From CAZADA01 sp964526675 (lineage in GTDB: Bacteria > Pseudomonadota > Alphaproteobacteria > Caulobacterales > Maricaulaceae): DNA of 64,000 bases. A model generated the notes under the pieces. It did not search any database. It was not told where the DNA came from and saw only the letters and a program-made list of their open reading frames with translations. Shown piece by piece: positions 46,993-56,286 of this stretch. Each line of letters begins with the position of its first letter. The first letter of the stretch is position 1. The stretch lies in the NCBI GenBank assembly GCA_964526675.1, contig CAZGLY010000012.1, forward strand, positions 1 to 64,000, read 5' to 3'. Both the position numbers and the translations under genes were made by a program.

Positions 46993-47909
46993 GGATGTCC
47001 CCTTGTGGTTGGCGGCGGGTCGGAGGTGTCGGCCATCGCGTCGCCGCGCCGGCGCTGACCGTTGGGTGAGGGGCGAGACGGTCGAAAGTGGAGCGTGGGC
47101 GTCGCCCCGGCGGCCGCTGATGCGCGCGCGGCGAGGCCGGGCTGATCGAACAGCCCGCTCAGGCGGTTGCCGGCCAGGTCTTCCAGCGCTGGATCCGCCA
47201 CAAGGCGATGCTCGGCGTCGGGCCAAGGCGCGCGCGGCGTGAACGCCCACACGGACTCGCCCTCAGACAGCGCGATCGCCCCGGGAACCGCTGCGCCTGC
47301 TTCGTCCAACACACGCAGACGAAACGCCAACGAGACGTGGTCGTGCGGACCATTCAAGACGAGCGACACCGGCTCGCGGCCGCCGACCGAGGGGACGTGC
47401 AGCGCCCAGGCGTCCAGCGCCGGCGCGGTGGTGTCGGCGGCGACGGCGCGAAAGGGTTTGTCATGGGGCGCCGACAGCGCGCAGCCTTGGGCGTCCCGCA
47501 CGCCCGCGTCCACCTGCAGCGTGTAAGCCTCGCCAGCCGTGAGCGCCCGCCCCAGCGCCGCATGAGCGTCGAGGCCGGACTTCACCCGCCCCGGATCGAG
47601 GATCAGCGTCGCGCGGCGTCCGTCCGGCGACCACACGCCGAAACGCGTTGGGAGAAAAACGCCGTCGATCGCGCGTCCGCCCGCATCGCGCAAGGCGACG
47701 AACCGTGAGATGTCGACCGGCTCCATCGGTTCGGTGAAGTAGATGTAGAAGCGCAGCAGGTTCTCCGGAAGCGCGTCGCCACGGGGGTAGATCTCCGACA
47801 CGACGGCCGATCCGACGCATGGCCGCGCGGCGTCGTCGGCGGACGCGGCGGCGCCGGCCGCGCACGCCAAGGCCAGCGCCGCGAAGAGGAGGGTGGCCGC
47901 TTTGACCAT
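46989..47909 (-). CDS. exported protein with Ig-like (SbsA-type) domain
   Basis: 306 residues. The signal peptide is about 1-24 (TLLFAALALACAAGAAASA). The mature part contains stretches seen in Ig-like adhesion domains (PENLLRFYIYFTEPMEPVDISRFVALRDAGG, GEAYTLQVDAGVRDAQG, DLAGNRLSGLF). A Pro/Thr-rich tail follows. No enzyme motif is visible; function unknown. It lies 35 nt after the propeller-like gene and is coupled to the YCII gene by a 4-nt overlap. Confidence 0.7.
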   Translation of the reverse strand: MVKAATLLFAALALACAAGAAASADDAARPCVGSAVVSEIYPRGDALPENLLRFYIYFTEPMEPVDISRFVALRDAGGRAIDGVFLPTRFGVWSPDGRRATLILDPGRVKSGLDAHAALGRALTAGEAYTLQVDAGVRDAQGCALSAPHDKPFRAVAADTTAPALDAWALHVPSVGGREPVSLVLNGPHDHVSLAFRLRVLDEAGAAVPGAIALSEGESVWAFTPRAPWPDAEHRLVADPALEDLAGNRLSGLFDQPGLAARASAAAGATPTLHFRPSRPSPNGQRRRGDAMADTSDPPPTTRGHP

Positions 47910-47944
47910 GCCATCCGCCTCCTGTGACCCCGCGGCGCGCGTGC

Positions 47945-49344
47945 CTAGTTCACGACCTGATCGGGGTAGCCTTCATCGACCTTGAGCATGTTTTGGAACA
48001 TCCGGATCGGCGTCTGCTCTTCGGGGTAGGTAAAGTCTGGGAAGTTGTATTCGCTGATGAAGTCAGACAACCGGAAGTATGAGCCTTTCCGATACGAGAG
48101 GAGGTTCACCGTCCCTGTCGCCTGGTCGCGTTTCAGCGTGAGCAGGAATTGCGCGTCCTGATCGTCGGCCTGCATGACCCCGGCCATGGGCATGGCGGAG
48201 GTCTTCACGCCCAAGCTTGCGCCCAGATAAGGGATCGGCTCCGACAGGCCGTCCGCCTTCGCCGCCGCCGCCAAATCCGGCGCCGTGATCAAATCCGCAT
48301 CCATGTCGCGATTGACCACGAGGACCAAAGGCTCGGGCTGCTGCTCCATGTTGTAGGCGGTGAAGGACAGCACTTCGAGCGGCAGGTTCCCGTAGCCGAG
48401 CTCCGCAATCGTTTTGCCGACCACATGCGCGCCGTCCTGCAGCGCCGACACCGGGATCGTAACCAAGGGCGTGCACGTGTAGGCGGCGACAATCGTCGGC
48501 TCGCCGTCGAGATCGACCACCGCCATCGACCGAATGGGGGCGCGGGTTTCGTTTTGTCCGTGGGCGGCGTGATAGATTTCGACGCTTGTCGTGGATCCCG
48601 CGCCGTCAAACGGGAAGGGAATGACGCGCAAGGTCGAGGCGAATTCACCCGTCGACGTGCCCGAAACAAACAATTGGCCGTCGGCGTAATCCATGTCGGT
48701 GACGGCGATCGTGCTGGCGGGGATGTCGCGCCAGAACGTCACCTCGTCGGACACGACGTCGCTCAGCGTGACGCTGGTGTGCTCCATGTCGGCGAGTTTC
48801 AGGCGCGCGACGTCGCCCTTTGCCGTCACCGTCACCACGCCGGACGCAACCCGCTTGCCGCGCCGCGCCGTCACCGAAAGGNNNNNNNNNNNNNNNNNNN
48901 NNNNNNNNNNNNNNNNNNNNNNNNNNNNNNNNNNNNNNNNNNNNNNNNNNNNNNNNNNNNNNNNNNNNNNNNNNNNNNNNNCACCGTCACCACGCCGGAC
49001 GCAACCCGCTTGCCGCGCCGCGCCGTCACCGAAAGGTAGGCGTCTTGCGTGGTCGGGTGCACTGCAAGGTCGTGATAGGTGATCGTGGCGTTTTTGACGC
49101 CCATGGCGTCGACGATCCGGCCTTCCACATCCGTCACGTTGAACGTTTGCGGCGTTCTGGGGTCTTTCACCAGCGGCGGATACGCCAGCGTGTACGCGCG
49201 GATCTGGGCCGCCTCGGGGTCGGCCACGAACAGGGTGCGCTCGTCGGCGAACTCGAGCACCGTTGCTGACTCCGCAAACGCGGCGACGCTCGGCGCGACA
49301 TGCATCGCGACGACGACAGCACTCGTGGCGAGATAACGGTTCAT
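47945..49344 (-). CDS. exported beta-propeller-like protein, split by a false gap
   Basis: A signal peptide starts at ATG 49344 (MNRYLATSAVVVAMHVAPSVAAFA, after AAGGGGG). The mature part has repeated short beta units (LFVADPEAAQIRAYTLAYP, ITYHDLAVHPTTQDAYLSVTA, ITVTDMDYADGQLFVSG-like), as in propeller proteins. A 100-N gap interrupts it, but the 55 bp on each side are identical; removing 155 bp restores one frame of 414 residues. No catalytic motif is recognised. It heads the exported three-gene run. Confidence 0.65.
48827..49036. other. assembly gap with 55-bp duplicated flanks
   Basis: The 55 bp at 48827-48881 and at 48982-49036 are identical (both begin CACCGTCACCACGCC and end ACCGAAAGG), with 100 N between them. 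This is what overlapping contig ends joined by a scaffolder would give. Confidence 0.95.
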
Positions 49345-49585
49345 GCGGGCCCCCTTGCCGACAAACACAAGCAGAGCGCCAATCTGACGTTTGCACCGGG
49401 TGCGGGCCAGCCATCGAAACGCACAGAGACCGTGCGCGGGTGCGACACGTGAAGATCTCGCCGGCGCGACATCTTGAATGCCGCAAATATCCACATCGGC
49501 TGTGCTTTTAAGGCGGTTTACGGACCCGCGACGCCTGTGGGACGCGACGTCGGCCTCCAGGAGGCAAGATCGCGAGGGGCGTGTC

Positions 49586-51025
49586 ATGGGGGGAGTGAGC
49601 GGAGTTTGGGCCAAAGGGCGTCGCCTGTCGGCCGGACGCCCGATCGCGCAGCGATGGCGAGCCGCGGCGATCGGGGCGCTGGCGTCGTCCTCAGCGGCGG
49701 CGGCGCAGACCACGGACGGCGACACCGATCGCCTTCTCGAGCAGATCGAAGCGCTGCGCGCGCTGGTGGAGGCCCAGGCCGAGCGCATCGACGCCCTGGA
49801 AGCCGCCCAATCCACGCCGAGCGAGCCGGAGGTCGAGCGCCTGGCGGTTCCCCAGGAGGCGCCGCAACCAGAGACGACCACGCTCGTCCCCGCCGCGCGC
49901 CAACCCATCGGGCGGTTTCCAGACGACGCCATCGTCACCGCCGGCGACTTCGACGGGGCCGTCGCCGTGCCGGGGACGGACGGATCGTTTCGGATCGGCG
50001 GGTTTGTCCGCGCTGAAGGGAACTTTGACGTCGACAGCCTCGGCGGCCAATTCGCAACGCTGGTCAACACCATCCCGCTCGACGACTCCAGCCGCGACGG
50101 CGAGACGCAGACGCTGTTTCACGTCCGCAACAGCCGCGTGAACTTCGACTACCGCCAGCCGACCCAACTGGGTCCGTTGCGGACGTTTGTGGAGCTGGAC
50201 TTCTTTGGCGATGGCAGTCAGTTGTCGAACAACTTCGAATTGCGACTGCGACACGCCGCGGCGCAACTGGGCAACCTCTATGTCGGGCAGTGGTGGTCCT
50301 ACTTTGTCGACGTGGCTTCTTTCGTGGAGAGCGCGGACTTTATCGGCCCGCTCGGCACGCCGGCCTTGCGCAGTCCCGGCATACGCTGGTCGCAAAACGT
50401 CGGCGAGCGGTGGCGGTGGGGCGTGGGGCTTGAGAACCCGGAAGGCGACATCTCCGGAAGCGACTCCGCCCTCGTGTCGGAATCGACGCCCAACATCACG
50501 GGGTATGTGCAAACCACCCAGGAGTGGGGGCGGTTGCGCGTCGCCGCCCTCGGCTTGGAGCTGGAGTCGGAATCCGACAGCACCTTCACCGGAGGCGTGA
50601 ACATCACCGGTCGGATCAACACGCCCCTCTTGGGCGCGCAGGACGCCATCACCTTTGGCGGCCAGGTCGGTTCCGGCTTCGCCCGCCAATACACCGGCTT
50701 CGGCGGGCTTGGTCTCGACGGCGTGCTCAACGCGGACGGCTCCGTGGACGCCACGGACGTTCTGGCGGGCTACATCGCTTATCAGCATTGGTGGACGGAT
50801 CGTTTGCGCTCCAACGCGCACATCAGCGCCCTGGATCTGGACGCTGGCGACGGCGCGGCGTTGACCGATTTGTCGGAAAGCCGAAAGGCCGTGATCAACC
50901 TGTTTTGGACGCCCGTCGACAACGCCACCTTCGGTGTCGATGTCGTGTACGCCGAACGCGAAACCGTCGGCGGCGACACCGGCGACGGCCTCCGCCTCCA
51001 AGCCGCGGCGCGCTTCGACTTCTGA
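49586..51025 (+). CDS. DcaP-like outer-membrane porin
   Basis: 479 residues. The signal region ends near SSSAAAAQTT, followed by a short coiled coil (LLEQIEALRALVEAQAERIDALEAAQ, about residues 48-73). A beta-barrel with alternating hydrophobic residues follows and ends in Phe (AARFDF). This coiled-coil-plus-barrel layout is that of the trimeric DcaP family, which passes small, often anionic, compounds. The ATG at 49586 lies six nt past GAGGGG. It is divergent from the propeller-like gene and convergent with LysR paralogue B. Confidence 0.85.
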   Translation: MGGVSGVWAKGRRLSAGRPIAQRWRAAAIGALASSSAAAAQTTDGDTDRLLEQIEALRALVEAQAERIDALEAAQSTPSEPEVERLAVPQEAPQPETTTLVPAARQPIGRFPDDAIVTAGDFDGAVAVPGTDGSFRIGGFVRAEGNFDVDSLGGQFATLVNTIPLDDSSRDGETQTLFHVRNSRVNFDYRQPTQLGPLRTFVELDFFGDGSQLSNNFELRLRHAAAQLGNLYVGQWWSYFVDVASFVESADFIGPLGTPALRSPGIRWSQNVGERWRWGVGLENPEGDISGSDSALVSESTPNITGYVQTTQEWGRLRVAALGLELESESDSTFTGGVNITGRINTPLLGAQDAITFGGQVGSGFARQYTGFGGLGLDGVLNADGSVDATDVLAGYIAYQHWWTDRLRSNAHISALDLDAGDGAALTDLSESRKAVINLFWTPVDNATFGVDVVYAERETVGGDTGDGLRLQAAARFDF

Positions 51026-51043
51026 GGGCTGCGCGCTGACGCG

Positions 51044-51907
51044 TCAGCGCGCGCGCTTCGCGGCCTGCACCAGCGCTTGGACGTTCGCGCTGCGATGCAA
51101 ATCGCGGTGGGTCACCAGCCAAATCACCGTGCGCCAATGGGAATCCGCGCCCTTGACCGGCAGCAAGTGCGGATTGGCCTCCGCCATCACTTTCGGCATG
51201 AACCCGATGCCCAGGCCGGCGACAACGGCGTCCTTCACCACAGGCGGCGTGCTCGCGCGGAAGACGATCGCGTTTTCCGGGATATGCCGCCGATACCACA
51301 CCAAGACGCGCCCGGGCGCGCCTTTTTCGGTCGGGCTGATGAACGCGTGTTGGCCAAAGGCGTCGCGCGTCTCAGGAAGGCCGTGCTTGGACGCGTAGTC
51401 TTGGTGGGCGTAGAGCCCCAACTCCACAGGCATAAACGGCTGCACGACCAGGTCTTGATCCTGGGGCTTGGCGCCCGTGCGGAACGCGACGTGGGCTTCG
51501 CCTTGCTCGAGCTGGAGCATCCGCTCCGTCGCCAGGTACCGTAGGGACAGATTGGGATGCTCGGCGCGGCATTGCGCTAGCGCCGGCGTCACGAAGGGCG
51601 CGGCGCCGACGCTCGACGTGACCAGGATTTCGCCCTGCGGCTCGTGCTGAAAATCAGCCGCGCGCGCCACTAAGGTCGTGAAATGCTCGTCCGCGGCCGC
51701 CGCCACGCGCATCAAGTCCTGACCAAGCTCCGTGAGGACGTACCCTTTGACGGTCCGCAGAAACAACTTCCCACCGAGCGCCGCTTCAAGCGTGTCGATG
51801 TGTCGAATAACCGTCGCGCGATGAACGCCCAGATGTTTGGCGGCCGCCGACACCGTGGTCAGGCGGCCCACATGGTAGGCGGTGCGGATCTCAGCCCAAT
51901 AGCTCAT
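51044..51907 (-). CDS. LysR family transcriptional regulator (paralogue B)
   Basis: 287 residues. The DNA-binding part (LTTVSAAAKHLGVHRATVIRHIDTLEAALGGKLF) closely matches the regulator at 44945-45856. The effector domain from about residue 90 is conventional. It ends 18 nt from the porin stop (convergent) and is divergent from the ligase-like gene, so either side could be its target. Confidence 0.92.
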   Translation of the reverse strand: MSYWAEIRTAYHVGRLTTVSAAAKHLGVHRATVIRHIDTLEAALGGKLFLRTVKGYVLTELGQDLMRVAAAADEHFTTLVARAADFQHEPQGEILVTSSVGAAPFVTPALAQCRAEHPNLSLRYLATERMLQLEQGEAHVAFRTGAKPQDQDLVVQPFMPVELGLYAHQDYASKHGLPETRDAFGQHAFISPTEKGAPGRVLVWYRRHIPENAIVFRASTPPVVKDAVVAGLGIGFMPKVMAEANPHLLPVKGADSHWRTVIWLVTHRDLHRSANVQALVQAAKRAR

Positions 51908-52132
51908 GGAATGTATGCATCAGTCCTAGTCAGTTGAATCAAGTGACCTCAGGTGGCCCATAGCGGCGCCCGCCACAAGTCGCGGCGCGCGCACACGGCC
52001 TGCGCGTTGCTGTGGGGATGGTCATCGAGGACGGCGACGGCGCGCGTCGATGTGCGCATTGGCGCTGGCCGACGGTGTGCGCTTTTCTTGTATGCTCGTG
52101 GATCGGTTCGGGGCCGAACCAGAAGGCGTGCG

Positions 52133-53563
52133 ATGGGCCAGGAAATCGAGACGACCACCTTCACCGACGCGGACCGTCGGGCGTTTGGCGACCGCTTGCG
52201 TGGGGAGACGGAGCTCCTGCGGCGTTGGTTCGAGGAGGAGCGCTTCGTCCAGGTTGAGAAACCCACATTCGGTTTGGAGATCGAAGGGTGGCTCCTCGAT
52301 CGCGATTTTATGCCGACGCCGCGCAACGAAGACTTCCTCAAGGCCGCCGCCGATCCGTTGCTGGTCGAAGAGCTCGCGCAATTCAACTTTGAGATGAACA
52401 CGAGCGTGCGCACGCTCTCAGGGCGCATGTTCCACGATCTGGAGCGGGAGGTGCGCAAAACATGGGCCCGCTGTCGCATGGCGGGGCGTCAGACCGGGGC
52501 GTATCCCGCCTTGTTCGGCATTCTGCCGACGGTGCGTGATGACATGCTGCAGCCGGAGTATATTTCGGATCGAAACCGCTATCGCGCCCTGACGGAACAA
52601 GTCCTGCGCCAGCGCGGCGACGCGCCCTTGCGGATCGCGATTGATGGGCGTGAAACCTTCGAACTGGAGTGCCGCCACATCATGTTGGAGGCGGCGTGCA
52701 CGTCGATCCAAACCCATTTGCAGGTGAACCAGGCCGACGCGGTGCGGTTCATGAACGCGTCCATGATCGTGTCCGCGCCGGTGGTGGCGGCGGCGGCGAA
52801 TTCGCCCTTCCTCTATGGACGCGCGTTGTGGGACGAGACGCGGATCCCGACCTTCGAGCGCGCCGTGCGCGCGTGTCCCGACGACGCCGGGCCGGACGCC
52901 GAACGCGTCAGTTTTGGATCGGGCTATGTGTCCGCCTCGATGTTTGAGCTGTTTGAGCAAAACGTGGAGCGCTTTCCGGCGCTTCTGCCGATTCTGTTCG
53001 ACACGCCGCCGGAGAAGCTCGCCCATTTGCGCTTACACAACGGCACGCTGTGGCGCTGGAACCGTCCGATTATCGGTTTTGATCAGGAGGGACACCCGCA
53101 TGTGCGCATCGAGCATCGCGTGATGCCGGCGGGTCCGACCATCATGGACATCGTGGCGAACGCCGCGTTTTACGTGGGGCTCGTCGTCCATTACGCGCGC
53201 GCGGACACGCCGCCGGAGGACTTGACGCCGTTCGCCGCCGCGCGCGCCAATTTCTACGCCGCCGCCAAAGACGGGTTGCGCGCGGATGTCGCGTGGATGG
53301 GGGAAACCCACGCGCTGCAGCGCCTCATCCTGGACCGCCTGATTCCCGAGGCTTGTGACGGCTTGGCGCGGATTGGCGTTGACGAGGCGGACGTTCAGCG
53401 GTTTCTCACCGGCGTGATGCATCGGCGGATGATGACCGGGCGCACCGGCGCGGAGTGGCAGCGCAGCTTCATCGACGTTCACGGCGTCAACTTTCAGGCG
53501 CTCACCGAAGCCTATATTGAAAACCAGATGTCGGGCGAACCCGTGCATGAGTGGATTGTGTGA
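52133..53563 (+). CDS. GCS2-type glutamate-cysteine-ligase-like protein
   Basis: 476 residues. The N-terminal VEKPTFGLEIEGWLLD and LVEELAQFNFEMNTS are characteristic of the GCS2/carboxylate-amine ligase group, which joins a carboxylate to an amine with ATP. HVRIEHRVMPAGPTIMDIVANAAFYVG comes late. The exact acid and amine cannot be told; it is not the standard GshA of this lineage. The ATG at 52133 follows AGAAGG. Its 3' end overlaps the deacylase gene, so the two are probably made together. Confidence 0.85.
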   Translation: MGQEIETTTFTDADRRAFGDRLRGETELLRRWFEEERFVQVEKPTFGLEIEGWLLDRDFMPTPRNEDFLKAAADPLLVEELAQFNFEMNTSVRTLSGRMFHDLEREVRKTWARCRMAGRQTGAYPALFGILPTVRDDMLQPEYISDRNRYRALTEQVLRQRGDAPLRIAIDGRETFELECRHIMLEAACTSIQTHLQVNQADAVRFMNASMIVSAPVVAAAANSPFLYGRALWDETRIPTFERAVRACPDDAGPDAERVSFGSGYVSASMFELFEQNVERFPALLPILFDTPPEKLAHLRLHNGTLWRWNRPIIGFDQEGHPHVRIEHRVMPAGPTIMDIVANAAFYVGLVVHYARADTPPEDLTPFAAARANFYAAAKDGLRADVAWMGETHALQRLILDRLIPEACDGLARIGVDEADVQRFLTGVMHRRMMTGRTGAEWQRSFIDVHGVNFQALTEAYIENQMSGEPVHEWIV

Positions 53564-54578
53564 CAGCGTGTCTCTGGATCGCATCGACGGTTTTCCCGAG
53601 CAGCTCCTGCGGATCGAGCCGCGTGACGTCCGCCAGGTGTTCCCGCGACCGACACTGATCGCGATCAAGGGACGCCGCGAACCGCCGCTGTTCGTCTCGA
53701 CGCTGCTCCATGGCAATGAAACGACGAGCTTCTTCGTCTTGCAGGATTTGGCGCGGATCACGGCGTCACGTCCGCCGCCGCGATCGCTGATGGTGTTTGT
53801 CGGGGCCGTGGACGCCACCGAACAAGGCGTTCGGATCGCGCGCGGATCCGTTGATTTCAACCGTGTTTGGGCGGGCGGCGACGGGCCGGAGGCGGCGATC
53901 GCCGCCGATGTCACCCAGGCGGCGCGGGCCGCTGCGCCGTTTGCGTCGATTGACATCCACAACACCACAGGCGCGAACCCGCACTATGCGTGCGTGTCAC
54001 GGATGGAGCCTGCGTATCTCGGTTTGGCCGCGCTCTTTTCGCGGGTGATCGTGCACTATGACAACCCGCCGACCACCCAGTCCATCGCGTTTTCGCGCTT
54101 CTGTCCGGCCACCACGATCGAGTGCGGACGCTCGGGCGACGAGGCGGGGCGGGCTCGCGCGACGCAGTTCGTTTTGGACGTGTTGCATGCCCAAACCTTG
54201 CCGAGCCGCGCGCCGCGGCCCCACGACATTGATCTCTATCACACCGTCGGGCGGATCGAGCTCGACGCAGACACCAGCGTCGGCTTCGGCGTCCCCGGAG
54301 AAGTGGAGTTCGCGGCGAACCTCGACGCGCTCAATTTCAGCGATCTGCCCGCGGGCGCTGAGTTGGCGCGCGTGCGGTCGCCGCGCCGCCCGCTCATCGT
54401 GTTCGACGAAGCGCGCCATGACGTCACCGATCGCTTCTTAACGCACGCCGGCGGCGCGGTGCGCCTTGCGCGGCCGGCGACGCCGGCCATGCTGACGACC
54501 GACGCCCAGATCATGCGCGACGACTGCGTCGGCTACCTGATGGAACGGAAACCGTGGAGCCCCGGCGCGACGGCTTAG
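53547..54578 (+). CDS. succinylglutamate desuccinylase/aspartoacylase family protein
   Basis: 343 residues from ATG 53547, which overlaps the ligase gene by 17 nt; a GTG at 53568 is an alternative. It is an M14-type zinc enzyme: the HxxE motif lies in STLLHGNETTS and the third ligand in SIDIHNTTG, with DFNRVW typical of the AspA/AstE group. It would cleave an amide bond of an N-acyl amino acid or similar. Coupling to an amide-bond-forming ligase suggests one shared small molecule. It is not the ast-operon AstE. Confidence 0.85.
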   Translation: MSGLCDSVSLDRIDGFPEQLLRIEPRDVRQVFPRPTLIAIKGRREPPLFVSTLLHGNETTSFFVLQDLARITASRPPPRSLMVFVGAVDATEQGVRIARGSVDFNRVWAGGDGPEAAIAADVTQAARAAAPFASIDIHNTTGANPHYACVSRMEPAYLGLAALFSRVIVHYDNPPTTQSIAFSRFCPATTIECGRSGDEAGRARATQFVLDVLHAQTLPSRAPRPHDIDLYHTVGRIELDADTSVGFGVPGEVEFAANLDALNFSDLPAGAELARVRSPRRPLIVFDEARHDVTDRFLTHAGGAVRLARPATPAMLTTDAQIMRDDCVGYLMERKPWSPGATA

Positions 54579-54623
54579 ATGGCGCAGCCCACGCCGCCGC
54601 GCATAAGCGTCCGCGCCGCGCCG

Positions 54624-56060
54624 TTAGGGCGCCGCGTTCAACAGACCCGCCCCGCACAGCTGCGGACATTGGCGCGCCGACCGCGGTCGCGCCGTGGCCA
54701 CGAGACGCGCTAGCAGCTCCGCCGGACTGAGGTCGGGCTCCTGGGCGAGGATCAGCGCGGCCACGCCCGCCACATGGGGCGCCGCCATCGACGTCCCATT
54801 GTAGAGGGCGAACCCTTCCGCGACCGTGCTGGCCACCCCGTCGGGCACCCCGTCGCGGTTGCGATCCGCGCGGACGTCGCCGCCGGGGGCCAGCAGTTCG
54901 ACGCTCTCGCCGAAATTCGAGTAGCGCGCCAGGGCTCCGTTGAAGTCGCCGGCCGCGACCGTCAGGACATTGTCGCATCCCGCCGGCATGGTCAGGCCCG
55001 CGTCGCGGCTTTCATTGCCCGCGGCGGCGATCACCAGGGCGCCCGCGGCTGTGGCGTCGTCCACCGCCGCTTGCATGGCGCGCGAACACCGCCCGCCGCC
55101 GCCAAGGCTCAGATTGATGATGTCCGCCGGCGTTTGATTGCGTGGAGCGCCCGGGACGGGAACGCCCGCCGCCCAGCGGATCGCGTCAATAATGTCGGCG
55201 GTCGTGCCGCCGAGATCGCCGAGCGCACGGATCGGCTGGACCGACACCGTCCACGCCGCGCCGGCGACGCCTGCGCTGTTGTTCGTCGCGACCGAGCCGA
55301 CGGTGCCCGCCACGTGGGTCCCGTGAAAACTGGAGAAGGCGTCGCCGGGATCGGTCGGGTCGTTATCGCGACCATCGCCGTCGCTGGCGTTGGAGGCGTT
55401 CGAGATGAAGTCAAAGCCGTCGACGATGTTGGCGGCGGCGGTGTCGGCGTTGGCGGCGAGGCCGGTGTCGATCACCGCGACGACGACGTCCGCGTCCCCG
55501 GTCGTTGCGGCCCACCGTTCCGGCAAACGCGCGCCGCCGGGCGCTTGCTGCTCGCCCGCCTCATCGCTCCAATAGTGCCATTGGATCGCGTAGCAGGGAT
55601 CATCAGGCTCAAGCGCCGACGGGTAGAGGGTGACGTTCTCCTCCACGAAGGCCACGACATCGGTCTGAGCGGCCATGCTGGCGCGCACGCGCTCCAGGGC
55701 GGACGCATCCGGGGCTTGGACGACGAAGACGGCGCCCGAGCGCGCGTCCAAACGAACGTCCGACATCTGTTGGAACACGGACATGCGGCGGAAGGTCCGC
55801 TCCTGGCGCGCCTCACGCAGGCCCACCAGAAGGCTAAACTCAGTCGGCGGCTCCATACGCGCCAGCACCGCGTCGCGGTTGGTCTGGAACTCCAAGAAAT
55901 CCGACGTGGCGGCGTCTGGGATCAAGGGACAGCCATTGAAGTCCGCCGGCGTGCTGGGCGGCCCGAAGGGCGGGGTGGCGCAGGCCGTCGCCATCACAAG
56001 CAGTGCGGCGGCGAGCGCCGGTTTTCCCGGCACGCTCGGTGTGTGGTGCGTGTCAGCCAT
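54624..56060 (-). CDS. exported S8 (subtilisin-like) serine protease
   Basis: 478 residues. A signal with Cys27 (VMATACATPP) suggests a lipoprotein, though the lipobox is imperfect. An inhibitor-like propeptide follows (about 70-150, SLLVGLREA ... VVAFVEENVTLYP). The catalytic triad is Asp198 (AVIDTG), His246 (HGTHVAGT) and Ser424 (NGTSMAAPHVAG), with Asn349 as the oxyanion residue. The ATG at 56060 follows GGAGGG and is preferred to the TTG four codons earlier. Confidence 0.93.
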   Translation of the reverse strand: MADTHHTPSVPGKPALAAALLVMATACATPPFGPPSTPADFNGCPLIPDAATSDFLEFQTNRDAVLARMEPPTEFSLLVGLREARQERTFRRMSVFQQMSDVRLDARSGAVFVVQAPDASALERVRASMAAQTDVVAFVEENVTLYPSALEPDDPCYAIQWHYWSDEAGEQQAPGGARLPERWAATTGDADVVVAVIDTGLAANADTAAANIVDGFDFISNASNASDGDGRDNDPTDPGDAFSSFHGTHVAGTVGSVATNNSAGVAGAAWTVSVQPIRALGDLGGTTADIIDAIRWAAGVPVPGAPRNQTPADIINLSLGGGGRCSRAMQAAVDDATAAGALVIAAAGNESRDAGLTMPAGCDNVLTVAAGDFNGALARYSNFGESVELLAPGGDVRADRNRDGVPDGVASTVAEGFALYNGTSMAAPHVAGVAALILAQEPDLSPAELLARLVATARPRSARQCPQLCGAGLLNAAP

Positions 56061-56286
56061 AATGCCCTCCAACCAACTCAGCGCGATGGCGAAAGGTTAA
56101 CCGAGGAATCGCGGCGCGATCAGGGCGGTCAAGACCGCACGGATCGTGTGGACCCGCCTGAAGCTGGCCCAGGGCGCGACGCCGTCATTCAGCGACGAGG
56201 GCTCGGGTCCCGACGACGGCCGCTGACGCGAGCCATGGCGCGTGGGGAGAGCGCCCGCGCCGAAAGCGGCGCGGACGCTCCTGGCC

